This document shows positions 1-11,853 of a stretch of 64,000 nucleotides of DNA, piece after piece (position 1 is the stretch's first letter; each line of letters opens with the position of its first letter). The position numbers and the translations under genes were made by a program. Under the pieces are notes generated by a model that was given only the letters and a program-made list of their open reading frames with translations, did no database searches and was not told the DNA's origin. The DNA comes from Solanum dulcamara (taxonomy: Eukaryota; Streptophyta; Magnoliopsida; Solanales; Solanaceae): contig NC_077243.1 of NCBI RefSeq assembly GCF_947179165.1, positions 53,434,001-53,498,000 of the forward strand, read 5' to 3'.

Positions 1-2058
1 CAGAAATTCCAATACTAAGAAATGGATAGGGGTTAGGAGGCATACTTGGAGTTTTGGGAATGGAATTATCCCCACATTCCACACACAATTCACTTAAGGC
101 TAAAGCTTGCCAAAAGGAAAGAAAGATAGTTGTACGAACTTATACCAAAACATGCCAAGAGAAAGCTTTACATACCTCTTGGGAGTTACCCTTTATCCTG
201 CTCGCCTCAATTTCTTCCGAACCTATTCAATATAAAGTAATATGAATATCAACTACTCTTAACTTTTCAGCATCTGAGGTTACGCCTTAATGTTAATGGA
301 ATCTATTTCCTTAGTCGTTTCCTCGGCTAGTCCTTTAGTTTGTTAAGGCGTTAACGAAAATTGGGCAGCACCTCCCCTATAATGTGCCCTATCCGAATTT
401 CCAATTAGGTCCCTAAGACCTACAGCCAACCAACAACAACAACCTGCAGCAATTCATACCAACAATATCTAGCATAAACTCCAAACGACTTATTCGAAAA
501 TACGATATCAAAATAGGGCGTCTAGCCTTTATTTTGTGACGCCTTTAATTATACGTAACGAGGGGTCATGTGGCTTCGACCAGCAGCACCCTAAGCCACA
601 TTAGGACATATTAAGGCCCTGCAACAACAAGCCACACCCCTGCAGAGCAACTCATAAGAACAACACTTTGTTTCGACAACAATTCAACTATAACGACTAC
701 AAATTAGTTTATTCCGAACGTCAAGTATTTCTAAGCCATTTTCATATTTCCAGCCACCAATAGGGCGTGTAACATGCTCCATCATAACACATAAAGCTCA
801 AATTTAAAGAAGAAACCTTACCTTACGTTAAACTTGTCAAACTCGCCAAAACTATCCAAAATGTGAAATCTGGACAGCTTACTGTTTTACCTTGTCGCTT
901 CGTTTCGAAGGGGTAATGGAGGGAAACAGGATTTACGTCCTTCATGAAAGTTATAGACATGTGTCTTAGGGTCGCAAAAAATTTCGAATCATCCCTACAT
1001 CAATTTTTAACAAAAATATATGACCAAAATACTCACAGCTGTCCGTGTAGGATTTCCAAAATCAAATCTGGGCAGTACCTCCTCTACACTTCATCACCCT
1101 TTTTCGAGCTTCTACAAGTAAAACTGGATTTTAGAGTCTGAACTAAAGTTATTGGTCTCTGAAATACCTTTCCAAAACATATTAAATCATTCGAAACGAA
1201 ACTGTACACAAGAAGTTATACCCATATTACTAACAACAGTCCCTTCCAAAAACGGGTTGGTTAATTAGTTCTTAACGTTTTCTCCTTCAACTTTCTCTTA
1301 TTTCTTTCCAAGTGTAAACTGCAACCATGGTTCCTTAGGCATCCTAATACACATGTATACACCCCCACATGGTTGAAAAACATTGTAGATAATTAATTCA
1401 CGGAGGAAAATTGAAGAACTCACCTTTAATTCTTCAAAAACGTTGCTGCCTTGTTCCTTTTGGTTCTTCATGTTTTTCCTCTCATTTGGATGATGTTTAT
1501 GGATGGAAAATGAGTTAAAGAGTCAGCCAACATGTATATATACACCTCCTTAGGAGGTGACACGTGGCAGCCCCCTAGGGTGACGCGTGGCAGCCTCCTA
1601 GGGTGACACCTCGTCCAGGCTTCCAACACAAAACTGCCACGTGGCAGCTTGGGGTCCATCCCAAGTAGGTGAGTCACCTGCCTGCTTGTCACCTGCTTGC
1701 TTCACTTTCGTAAGTTCGGAAACTAGTTTTTGCTCCCTCTCGTAGGTTCGTAATCTCGTCTTATTTTAAGAGCCTAGGTAATCCGTGCTACATAAGTTTG
1801 GTATGTAATCAAGTAACTCACGTATGTAAGATTTCTAAATTAGTAGCTTGCGTAGATAAGTCGAGTCCTACGACTCGTTACTTGGCCTCCTATTCCTTCC
1901 GGATTCTTATATGATTCCCCTTCCAACCTTCTCTACTACGGGGTATCACATCCTCCCTTCGTTGGAGTCATTTGATAGTGTCGTAGCATATCCGGTTCAT
2001 ATGGTAATGTCCAAAGAACTTATGAAACATTCTGAGTTTAAAAGGGTGAGGTGTAACA
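1..2058 (-). repeat. Family-E gypsy LTR fragment, cut by the window start
   Basis: The block matches, in the same order and orientation, the U3-side half of the two LTRs of element E (about 37000-38950 and 42540-44474). Shared landmarks are the 'gggcagcacctcccc' stretch near 363, the Lys/Glu-codon-like A-rich runs, the CACGTG-rich zone near 1560-1650 and the closing TGTAACA at 2052-2058, which is the reverse complement of the LTR start TGTTACA. It is more diverged than the two E LTRs are from each other. No purine tract follows it, so it is either a solo LTR or the 5' LTR of a minus-strand element whose body lies left of the window. The small frames in it are not genes. Confidence 0.8.
1555..1700 (-). 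promoter_or_regulatory. G-box/ABRE-like cluster in LTR U3
   Basis: Within about 150 bp there are several ACGTGGC/GCGTGGC words and a perfect 14-bp palindrome CTGCCACGTGGCAG at 1634-1647, centred on the G-box core CACGTG. A GGTGAGTCACC motif lies at 1666-1676. In other copies of the family the same words sit just upstream of a TATA-like run, so this looks like the enhancer zone of the LTR promoter. Binding by bZIP or bHLH factors is an inference from the motif only. Confidence 0.5.
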
Positions 2059-3051
2059 GCCCATTACTGGCCTGAGCATACCCGTAACATGGAATTCGAC
2101 ATGAACATATATTTAAACATGAGCATGGGAGTACATTTGAAAGCATTTGAAGAGACAAGTTTCATAAGATCAGATTTCATAAAAAGATTCATAGAATTTT
2201 AAAACCATTGTCAAAGGAAATAAATATCCAAACATAACATAACTATTCATCTATCTATGAAGCCTATACACATAACTGAATAATGGCAACCGGGACAAGG
2301 CCTCGATATACCTTAAAATAAAAATAACTTCCTAAAATAGGTAGACTAAGCCCTAGGAAAAAAGAGGGGCTCACCAATAGTAGAAGATATGAAACCTAGC
2401 GAGCGGCCTGATCTCATCTCAGCGTAAGTGAGTCTGTATCAATAAAAGATGCAGCGCCATCAGCAAAAGGGATGTAAGTACATGTGGAATAGTACTGTAT
2501 GTAAAATGGCAGAATAAGACATATTGTAAATGTCAAATCAATAGAAGCAGCTAACACACTCATAGTCATAATATGGGAAGGTTAAGAGATGAGGTTTTTC
2601 AACCTACCTTGTGGATATTTCTTTTATCATATCTTAGTTCATTATGGGAGTCTAATAGTGTAACTGACATAAACCACCATGTGAGTGCATGGAGTCTGAT
2701 TTTAGCCCGATTAGATTAGCCATTGCATACCTTGCCGGGTATGAGACATACGTATACATATCATGTGGATCCATAATGAGTCCTTACCAGGGGCATAAAG
2801 AAGGAGTCGGCCAAACCAATGGTACGATCCTTATCCTACATTGACAAATATTGTTTCAGGCATTTGTCATTTAGACTTATGCTTTCTCGGTTAACTATTT
2901 AGCTTCTTAGGCTCATGTGATGATGGGTTAGCCTGAAGGCTCATATTCATAACATTCAAGGATCATAGTTCATAAATTTCATTTATATCATCACATCATG
3001 AAGTTACATTTCATGTATCATAGCTTGGCATTCATGATAAACATATATCAC

Positions 3052-3195
3052 ATAATGATAATGATGACAACAATGACAATGAAGATGACGAGGACGAGGA
3101 CGAGAGGATGAGGACGATGACTATGACAATGACTATGATGATGAGGACGATAATGATGAGAAAAATGACGACAAAGACAACAACAACAATAATTC
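3052..3195. repeat. GAY/GAR triplet low-complexity tract
   Basis: About 140 bp is built almost only of GAT, GAC, GAG, GAA and AAC/AAT triplets, with one change of phase near 3102. The strand is strongly purine-rich. It would read as an acidic run in one frame, but no open frame surrounds it. It sits inside LTR-like sequence and is best seen as a decayed trinucleotide microsatellite. Confidence 0.8.
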
Positions 3196-3668
3196 TTACA
3201 ATAATCATTCATAATTTCACGTAGAAAATCTAAAAGAAACTCATGGGTAAAAAAATTATCACAAAATTAAAGTGCTTTCATGGAGGGTTCTAGGGTTTCA
3301 TGGAGATTAAAGAGTAATTCAGGAATATGATGTTTTTTCCTAGCGTTAAGGTCGATTCTTTGAAATAATGGAAATATAATTGTGAGGAAGAACAAGATGC
3401 TCCCACACATGGAGATAGCCTTACATACCTTAGTGATGAATCTTGAAGAAGAACCTTGGAAGATGAACCCTTGCCTTGATGTTTCTTGAACTTCTTGAGC
3501 ATAGAAGTTTCTAAGAATGAGAGTGATTTATGATGAAAACTGATTTTCTACACGTTTTAATCCATTTAGATAACTCCTCAAAGGTTTTAGGACTATAATA
3601 CCCTCTTAGAAACTAAAAGTAGGTCGAATTTACCATTCTGCTGTCATTTGAACGACGAGCCATCATTT

Positions 3669-3687
3669 GGGTGATGGGACATCACCC
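3669..3687. repeat. Perfect hairpin in LTR palindrome cassette
   Basis: Arms GGGTGATG and CATCACCC (8 bp, perfect) are separated by GGA. Further copies of the ATCAC/GTGAT words lie on both sides (3656-3700). This matches in character the palindromic word clusters found in the other LTR families of the window. Confidence 0.6.
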
Positions 3688-3830
3688 AGACCATCACAAA
3701 TGAAACAAAAAATAAACATTCTACCTAAGTATGATGGCCAAGTCTGACAGGCCATCACAAGTCTAACGGTTGTCACTTTAGCCATCGGAGATTGAAAGCT
3801 TGTAGCGTCTCTAGTACAATGGTCAAAACT

Positions 3831-4949
3831 TTTTACTCCAATCCTAGATTGATTTAAACTTTATGGCATTGGAAAGAATACTCAATTAAATTTAATTTGA
3901 TAGGTTGTGGGCCACCTTACAGTTTATAATATGAGAGATATGATTGTCTGAAGTTGATCATTATATCAACTCATGTAAAAACTTAATCGGTAGAAAATCT
4001 TTGGTGTTAGAGGTTTATTATGACCCTAAACCACATCCAATACACTTCTCACACTTAGGAATGAACCTTGAAATACATGAATAAGTAGTATATCACTCGA
4101 CCCAAGTTGGTAATCTTACGACAAATGGTTTGAATCCGTAGGTTAGGGTTACGACGTGTTAATAAAATCATCCCCTCGATCGTGATGACCAAGGAGCCTG
4201 TCCTTCCCAATTGTGGCCCTTGGATCACAAACGCAGAGAAAGAGGCCTTGCACAAGTAGTTCAAATGGTGTTGAACTTTGGGGAAATTGAATTTTTCTCT
4301 GATGGGGGTCCAAAATTCAATAAGATCCTCGTGAACGAAAGTGGAATATGCTACACAACTGGAAAAGGCATTCTTTACTCAACGGAATCAACAAAATGAC
4401 CAATGGAGTTCATCTCTTTGAAATATTTACCAAAGTCGACACTTTTAAAGGAAAACACATAAAAATATTCAAACGACCAAAGACTCAATCAGAGCACCTC
4501 AAAAACTAAACCAAAGGTCATTCTAGACAAAACTCGGCATTTCAAAACTAACTGCACTGACAGAAATTTTATCTGAGTGCATTTACTCAAAATTTTACTG
4601 AAGTCAAACTTAACTAAAACTTAAAGTTAAAATGATAAAACCATACAAAGTCAAAACAAAGACTCCAAAACCCAACCTAACCTTCTTTATAAACCAAAAT
4701 AGACCTTTCGAAGCCGATTTAACCTTTGGAATTTCCATACAACGATCTAATATCTGAATGTTGATTAAAGACAACTCTTTTCACTTAAAGCTTATAAAAA
4801 TAGAAAATCTCACACCATGCACACCCTACCACCTCGAGGAGAGATCCACCTATTCCGACATGGCATAAGAGCTATAAAAAAGCTACGAGAAGGGGTAAAA
4901 TGGTAAAAATACACAAATGCATGGAAATGGCCTTGGAAGTCATTACGTG
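3831..4949. repeat. Unassigned LTR-like sequence without a gene
   Basis: About 1.1 kb shows no convincing reading frame. The stretch from about 4250 to 4830 resembles, in general layout and in phrases such as 'ctgagtgcat' followed by 'gaagtcaaact', the U3 text of the D-family LTRs near 33100-33450, also in minus orientation. I cannot draw boundaries. The short frames around 4055-4399 show no known domain. Confidence 0.35.
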
Positions 4950-5169
4950 TTTGCATAGAGGGAGTAAAATACGCATTGTACTCTTTTTTACTTAGCTTAG
5001 GTTTTATCCAGATGGATTTTCTTGGCAAGGTTTTTAACATAAAAGAAAACAATGCATATTACATGATATGTGTACTATTTTGTCCTTCACTAAGATTTTT
5101 TTCCATGGGTTTTTTACTAATATGATTTTAACGAGGCATATTATCTATCAATGGTCATTCAAGTGGGTG
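4950..5169 (+). mobile_element. Ty1/copia 3' untranslated region and polypurine tract remnant
   Basis: The text 'cttagcttaggttttatcc', then 'ggattttcttggcaagg' and 'ttttaacgaggca', is the kind of repeated 3' UTR sequence found ahead of the 3' LTR in many plant copia elements (family knowledge). It ends in CAAGTGGGTG immediately before TGTTGTAAAT, the position expected for a mutated CAAGGGGGAG-type polypurine tract. No copia pol frame remains upstream. Confidence 0.6.
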
Positions 5170-5479
5170 TGTTGTAAATAAATTGATGGTTAAATGAATG
5201 ACCATAATTCTAAAGTTAATTTCCTCCTTTATGGGTAATAATGTTGTTGAAAATATGGTTAAATGTTGACCATAACTCCTAGATTAATTCCCTTGTTTAT
5301 GGGTAGTAATGTCCTCCTTCTAAATGTTTAATGTCATATTTATGAAACCCTTTGATATTCCTCAATGCAATCCTATAAATATAGGTATTGAGAATGATGT
5401 TAAATACACTTGAAAGAAAAAAATGTTATCTTATATTATTCCTCTTGTCTTATATCTTCTTATTGTCTTTATCTTTACA
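5170..5479 (+). repeat. Ty1/copia 3' LTR (about 310 bp)
   Basis: It starts TGTTGTAAATAAATTG right after the purine-rich tract and ends ...TCTTTACA. Inside are a TATA-like CCTATAAATATAGG at about 5371-5384 and a pyrimidine-rich downstream part (5430-5475). Size and layout fit a plant copia LTR. No second copy is in the window, so the end coordinates rest on the TG...CA form and on the tract in front. Confidence 0.6.
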
Positions 5480-5529
5480 TTTTTTTATTTTTCTTAAATT
5501 AAAACAATGTTAAGATATAATTATTTAAT

Positions 5530-5819
5530 AATTATGATAATTTATTTTCATAACATTTTAAAATATAAATTTTATATCTATTCAAAAATCAAAAAATTTA
5601 AAAAACACTATATTATTAGAATATTTTAAAGAAATTATATAACAATTGGAAGTGACGAACACTAGAGATGATGAATGTGGGTGTCGATTGGGGATTATGA
5701 TGAGTTCTGGTAGTCATTCTATGTAGTAGCTAGTAGTGAAGTGATTAATAATAGTTGTTCATATTGTGGGGGGCGATAGCAATGACTAATAACAATAGTG
5801 ATAGTTTGTTATAGTTGTT
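5530..5819. repeat. Duplicated unit R, copy 1, left part
   Basis: This aligns by eye with 14190-14480: the same AT-rich lead ('aaattttatat'), then 'gaagtgacgaacactagagatgatg' versus 'gaaagtgatgaagactagagatgatg', the same 'tcgattgg.gattat', 'gtagctagt.gtga' and 'aatagtgatag'. The remainder of this copy resumes at 13928 after element F. It is rich in GAT/GTT triplets and shows no gene. Confidence 0.65.
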
Positions 5820-7927
5820 TGTAATATTCCGCGTTTGAGAAAGATCCAATATGATATAATAAAGTGAGTAATTAACCTTGGTGAATTCATTCATGAAGGA
5901 ACATTTTTATTAAGTGCATTATAGACTTTTACTATATTTTAGTAGGGAATGAATCTAGACAGTTTTGGGGCTAGGTTCCTAATCTATATAAATCCCAAAG
6001 CTCTTAATTATCCTCATTCATTCACTAATCACCATCCTTAGAAATTCTCTCTCTACAAGACCTCCATTAAAAATCTATCAAGGATTCTCCCAATTTCTTC
6101 ATTGATCTTCAAGGTTTTCTTCAAGTTTCTTCATAATTCATATTCAAGGTATGTGGGTTTCATCCATGGGTATCTTTCACCCATGGAGTCCAAATAATTT
6201 CTTAAACCTTCTATGAATTTCAATTATATCTTTAAATCTTCTCAATTTCAATTTCAATTGCATGAACTATGATGTATCTTGTCAATTCAAATATATTTTT
6301 GGCATGAATTGATATATAATTATTTGGGATTGCTAGATTCTTCATATACAATCACTATATTGCTATTTTGAGGCATAGGATCTCATTATGGGGGGATGAA
6401 TATTCTTGAAAACGCCAAAAAATCTGGAAATTCATTAGGAAAATATTGGGGCAGCGTGCCACCATTGCGCTAGGAACAACCCTCAATAGTTTGGGGCCTG
6501 GTATGGTGCTCTATCACCCAGTAAGCAATAAAACACATTCAATGAATGCGATTTATGTTTTGTGCATAAATAGCATTCACCAAGTGCGATTTATCTATAA
6601 AAGTTTTTTAATTTATTTATTGATCTTTACCTCTTAGCAACTACTCTTTCAAGTACATGAATTATGATTCATTTATGATTTAAACATTTATCTAAGCATG
6701 AATTACTACTAGATTACTTGATGCTAACTTAGTTTCCAAAAACTCATGCATAACGTTTCTTTCAAGTATGACTATTCAAGTAGGAGTTATAAAGAGTTTG
6801 ATTACAAATGAGATATGAGATATGATGAGGTTGATCTATGATGTTTCAAGAAGTTATCATGGTGCGATAACTCCAATTCTCACACATTCATGATTAAGAT
6901 GCTGATAAGTATAATTCTCACCAAAGTTTATGGATTCTTGTGAATCACTAAAGTTATTGAGCTACTCTAACAATTTATTTTTATGTTTATGTTAATGATG
7001 ATGTATTAATGTTTGAATGAATTCTGTTGGGATATAACAAAGCACCAAGAGGACTTTTAGGTGGGGTTAGGTCTGATAACACAGTTAGTTACCAAGGAAA
7101 TCCTAGTAGCAGCCTATAGTCCAAAACTACGTTGCCACCATAGATTTCCTTAATGGCCTAGCTAGTGGATCCATATATGGCACAGTTGAGTTAAGTAGAG
7201 TATCATGAAGAAGTATAACCTGGCAAGGTAGCCTCCCCCTTATCTAGATGGGGATCATCGAATTCTATGTTATAGCTTGTATGGTCTTAGATTTTGGTTA
7301 AAGGTCTTATCCTACACAAGTTATACGGAATGATATAAGTTTTAAATTATGTTTAGTATGCATTACCTACATGCTTTCAATATGAATTCAAATGCTTTAA
7401 GATATTATTCATGCTCTTCATTACATTGGTCATGCATACTATGTACATATTTCTCATGTGCTTATTTCATTGCTCATGCTTTTATCTCACATAATTAGTA
7501 CATTCAAACATACTAACACATATTTTTCCTACATTATATCAAAATGTAGGGGTCGAAGATCATTTTCAGTCTCCATGTGGTTAGAGTTGAGTTGCTATAT
7601 TCCACTATTGGTGAGTCCTCATTTTTCAAGGGCAAGGTTATGAGTTTCTTTCATGTCAAAGACTGTATTTCTCATTCAGGGTGAGCTAAGGACTTGTCTT
7701 AGCTCCCACCTATATTTTCTATGTAGAGGCTTGTTGGGTGTATTGTGTAGTGTCTTGTGTTTTCATTTTACCTTGAGTACGACATATTTGCAATTTGTTC
7801 TAGTCTATTTGAGTTGATTATTATTATGTGTTGTATGATTACATCTATGATACGTAAACTGGCTTGTTGGAGTCCTTCGGAATTTTGATCGTCGTGTCAC
7901 GCCTAGGCCCTAGTTTTGGTCATGACA
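5820..7927 (+). repeat. Element F 5' LTR
   Basis: It starts TGTAATATTCC and ends TCATGACA. It matches the 3' LTR at 11854-13927 throughout: 'tagggaatgaatctaga.agttttgggg', the word cluster around 6450-6530, 'tgaatgcgattta' and 'taggggtcgaagatca'. Many substitutions and small indels separate the two, pointing to an old insertion. The next bases carry the primer-binding site. Confidence 0.85.
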
Positions 7928-7931
7928 AACT

Positions 7932-7943
7932 TGGTATTAGAGA
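7932..7943 (+). other. Primer-binding site of element F
   Basis: TGGTATTAGAGA follows the LTR end after four bases. It matches the TGGTATCAGAGC type (complement of the 3' end of initiator Met tRNA) with a C-to-T change and a changed last base. This is family knowledge plus direct reading. Confidence 0.7.
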
Positions 7944-7976
7944 ACAAGGTTTAAGAATGTCTTAGGGGAGCAAGTT

Positions 7977-10233
7977 TGTCATGACCCGACCTAGGGCCTA
8001 ATAGTAAAATGGTGATCGAAACCACGAAGGGCCCCAACCAAGCCTCTTGTTCATATTGTAAGCCTAGATAAGGTATAGCAAATGTGGAAACATCATAGAA
8101 AAGAGTCTAACATAAACATAAAGGAAACATGATCCGACAACATAAGACTCTACATACTTGTCCAATAAAGCCTTTAGTCATGAACATGGGCAAGGGCTAA
8201 GACATGTCCCTAGATCACCCTCAAGTAAAGAAGTAAATGTCTTTGGAAGTAAAAAATACAATTCGTACTTGTCCTCAATAGATGAGAACTCACCAAGACT
8301 TCGTCGTAGGAACTCAACTAGCCATGCGGATGGATATGATCCTCAACCTCAACCCCTATATTATGTGATAATGTAGGCAAAAGTATGTGTTAGTACATTT
8401 GAATATACTAAGTATGAGGGCATGACATGCAATGTAAATAATGAGATACAATGATCAATTAAAATACATGATAAGACAAGAAAGGTAAGGACATGATAGA
8501 ATCATAATGATCAAGCATTTGAAAGAATAATTAATATCGTGAAAGTACATAAGAGATCATACATTTGTGGGATAGAAACCACAACCAATAGTAAGACCAT
8601 ACAAGCTATAACATGAAATCTTGACGTTGCCCCTATAGCGGAAAAAGTAGAATCTACTTGCCAAGGTAGACTCTACCCCACTAGGTGGGTGATAAGTACA
8701 CTATATGTGGATACACTAGCTAAGCCATTAAGTCAACCTATGATGGCACCTAGTTTTGGAGACATGAGGGTGATACTAAGGCTTTTAGTAGGGACCTCTC
8801 CTAAAGTCCACTCGGTACTAAGTCAAATCCCACGAAATACATACATAACATAGATATCATAATGAGCACATATCATATCAATGATCATAGGCTTGAAATC
8901 ATAGAATAACTCATTTTTATAACATAAGTGCAATGCAAGTATTTTCCTTCCACATTACATAACTTACCTACATAGTCATAGTTCATACATAATTTATATC
9001 ATACCTTAAGGTACTACATTGAGCCCTAAATAATCTTTTCCATAATTTGCATGAAAATCATGATTTGAAATATACTTGTAATTCATGATCATATTTAAAA
9101 TACATAATCATGATTCATACTCAAAATTTAGGATAAAAATATAAATTCATGATCAATTGACTTAAAAATCATGATAATGCCTTAAAATCATTGAATTGCT
9201 AATAATACTTCATAATTCATCATAGAAAATAGGCTTCATTCATGGACAATCATAATTGGACTTAGAACTCATGTAATTTATATGGAAACATCGTTATGTA
9301 GATCTCAAATAATTATTAAAAGCATAATTTAAATAGCCCAATGAAATTCATAAGATTAGGGTTACAAACCCAATTAAAATTCATGAGATTTTGGAAGAAA
9401 TCCTTGGGACTCCATGGGTGAAAGGGATCCATGGATCAATCCCTACATACTTAATTAAATTTGACCTTTGACTTGAAAAGGAGACTTGAACCTGAAGAAA
9501 CCCTAGCCCAAAATCTCTATGAAGAAGATGATATTTTGAGGAGCCGTGAGAGAGAGGTTTTATAGCTGATTGGGAGTTAATGAGGGAAAAGAGTAAATTA
9601 AAGAATATTCAAGATATTTTCGTAGTGAATCTAGTCCAAAAAACGTCCACATACATTAATCAAAGAGTAGAAAGTGTCTAAAATACCCCTTATTAAACTA
9701 TATCTGGGGTCACCATAGAAGACCCATCAGGCCTATGGTGGTGCCCATGATGTTGGACTTAAACTCAATTTTTTTGATAGTTGCAGAGAAAGTTCAAATC
9801 TTTCTTACAGGATCCTTTACAGTCCATGAAGTTCACCACGGTCAATGAAGAATGGACGTGGTACAAGTACTATAACTTGACCTACAGGGATGACCACCAC
9901 ATAACTCACCATGGTCTGTGAAATGTTCCATGGCCCGTGGTGTCTAGTCTTGGTCCTATACTTGGGATCAAGTTTTGAGGATTTAGAGGAGGGGTCACGC
10001 AGAAGGCTTCATGGCCCGTGGTACCCATTACGGTCCATGGTGTCCTATCGTGGACCTCACCCTGCAAATCTAAGCTTTAAGAACATCACCACAGTGTCTC
10101 ACCATGGTCCGTGGTGCTTATCATGGCTCGTGATGGCCTCCGTGGTCATCACCTGGTGCCCAAAATGTGAAGGTTTCCAGATTTTTAGGTTTTAATCCTT
10201 ATTTTCTGAGTTTCCAGATTTTGGGGTCTTACA
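7977..10233 (-). repeat. Solo LTR J inside element F
   Basis: On the minus strand it starts TGTAAGACCCCAAAATC and ends GGGTCATGACA (plus-strand TGTCATGACCC at 7977). Its U5-side half resembles reversed F/B-type LTRs: 'gatcgaaaccacgaagggccccaaccaagcctc', a 'ggatacactagctaagcc' stretch and a TATA-like zone. The flanks are AAGTT and TAGGC, which do not match, so a deletion has removed one original edge. It sits where gag, protease and RT of element F should be. Confidence 0.75.
9826..10163. repeat. Palindromic CCAYGG/CCGTGG word cluster in LTR J
   Basis: About a dozen variants of CATGGTCCGTGGTG, CATGGCCCGTGGTG and CACGGTCAATG occur in 340 bp, in both orientations, and many contain the palindrome CCATGG. 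No other part of J has this density. Other LTR families show a comparable cluster made of different words. Confidence 0.65.
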
Positions 10234-11755
10234 TAGGCAAATGAGGTGGCTTGACTACTAAAAGATTATGATATGAGTGTTTTGTACCATCTAGGTAAAA
10301 CTAATGTCGTAGCTAATGCTCTTAGTCGATTGTGTATGAATAGTGTTGCTCATGTTGTTGAGGGTAAGAAAGAGTTCGTTAAGGATGTGCATAGGTTGGC
10401 TTAGTTAGGTATTCGTTTGGTTGATTTTAAGGATGGTGGTGTTCTTGTACAAAATGGCTTAGAATCGTCTCTTATGGCAGATGTTAAGGCCAAACAAAAT
10501 CATGATCTGGTTTTTCTAGAATTGAACAAGTCGGTTGTCGAAAAAGACATTGACGCTTCTCCCAAAGGGGAGATGGGGTACTTCATTACCAAGGTCCCTT
10601 GTGTGTCCCTAATATGGATGATCTAAGGGAATTGATATTGAATAAGGCCAATATTTCTCGGTATTCAATACCTCCGGGATATACCAAGATGTATCGTGAT
10701 TTGAAGAAGGTGTATTTATGGAATGGCATGAAGAATGACATAGAGAAGTTCGTAGCTAAGTGTCCAAATTGTCAATAATTTAAATTTGAACATCAAAGGC
10801 CGAGAGGTCCAGCTCAAGATATTGAAATCCCTACTTAGAAGTGGAAATATGTGAATATGGACTTTGTTAGGGGTTCAAATTATACTAGGAGGCAACATGA
10901 TTCTATTTGGATTGTTGTGGACCAAATGGCTAAATCGGCACAGTTTCTACCGATTAAGACTTTTTATGGTCCTGAAAATTATGCTAATTTGTATATTAGT
11001 GAGTTGGTAAAGCATCATGGTGTTTCATTGTCTATTATATCAGATCGAGGTACTCAATTGATTCTCATTTTTTGGAAGTCATTTCAAAAGGATATTCGCA
11101 CAAGAGTCAAGCTAACTACCACTTCCATCGTTAAGTCGATGGTCAAACCGAAAGAACAATTCAAACTTTGGAGGATATATTGAGGGCATGCATTATTAAT
11201 TTCAAAGGAAGTTGGAATGAACATATACCATTGATTGAGATTACCTACAATAATAGTTATTATTCAAGCATTGAAATGGCTTCTTTTGAAGCTTTGTATG
11301 GGAGAAGATCTAAGTCCCAGGTGGGATGGTTTGAAGTAGGTGAGGTTGAATTGATTGGTCCTGATTTGGTATTTGATACTATGGATAAGGTAAGAATTAT
11401 AAGGGATAGGCTAAAGTCTGCGCAAAGTCTCTAAAAGTCCTATTCTGACAAGAGGAAAACAGACCTTGAGTTTAGTATGGATGATTGGGTCTATTTGAAC
11501 GTTTCTCCCATCAAAGGTGTAATGCGATTTGATAAGAAGGAAATTTTGAGCCCTAGATATGTGGCGCCCTACAAAATCTTAAAGCATATTAGAAAAGTAG
11601 CATATGAATTAGACTTGCCATCGGAGTTAGGTATGGTTCATCCGATGTTTCATGTATCAATGTTGAGGAAGTTTGTGGGTGATCCAAATTCTATTGTTCT
11701 AATGGAAAGTTTGATTATTAAAGAGAACTTGAATAATGTTGATGTTTAGAAGTTT
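10234..11755 (+). pseudogene. Broken RNase H-integrase-chromodomain part of gypsy pol (element F)
   Basis: Conceptual reading in shifting frames gives the end of RNase H (RWL..LKDYDMSVLYH near 10250-10300, then NALSRL), and an integrase zinc-finger region with a CPNCQ motif near 10765, whose frame stops at TAA. The integrase core shows MDF near 10858 and IISDRG near 11035-11052, followed by a QTLEDILRA-like stretch after a frameshift at about 11140. The C-terminal part (VAPYKILKHI, VHPMFHVSMLRKFVGD) is that of plant chromoviruses. All three acidic residues of the DDE triad can be read, but at least four stops or frameshifts break the frame. The end of the chromodomain is lost at about 11749. 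Confidence 0.88.
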
Positions 11756-11839
11756 CTTCATTTCATTCATGTTGGGTTGTTGCATTATCACTCTCCTCTA
11801 CTAAAGCTAACTCCTATCTCATTCAAGAACGAATGTTTT

Positions 11840-11853
11840 CAAGGGTGAGATAT
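11840..11853 (+). other. Polypurine tract of element F
   Basis: CAAGGGTGAGATAT lies directly before the TGTAATATCC start of the 3' LTR. The neighbouring 'gaacgaatgtttt' text is the usual lead-in of this family, as seen also before element I's LTR near 22360. Confidence 0.65.

Larger units (their letters stand above)
2052..3830 (-). repeat. Degenerate gypsy-type LTR sequence (G)
   Basis: The block starts TGTAACAGCCCATTACTGG, resembling the TGTCACGACCC ends of other minus-strand LTRs here. It holds the sort of sequence seen in those LTRs: 'gggatgtaagtacatgtggaatagtactgtatgtaa' type text near 2470-2510, a low-complexity triplet tract, and a palindromic word cluster near 3650-3690. I cannot find its partner LTR, and the inner boundary is uncertain. 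No coding content is recognisable, and the short frames have no family motif. Confidence 0.45.

Noticed and set aside
10417..11749. Possible functional integrase gene
   Set aside because: Motifs are good, but stops and frameshifts split it into four frames and the upstream polyprotein is missing.
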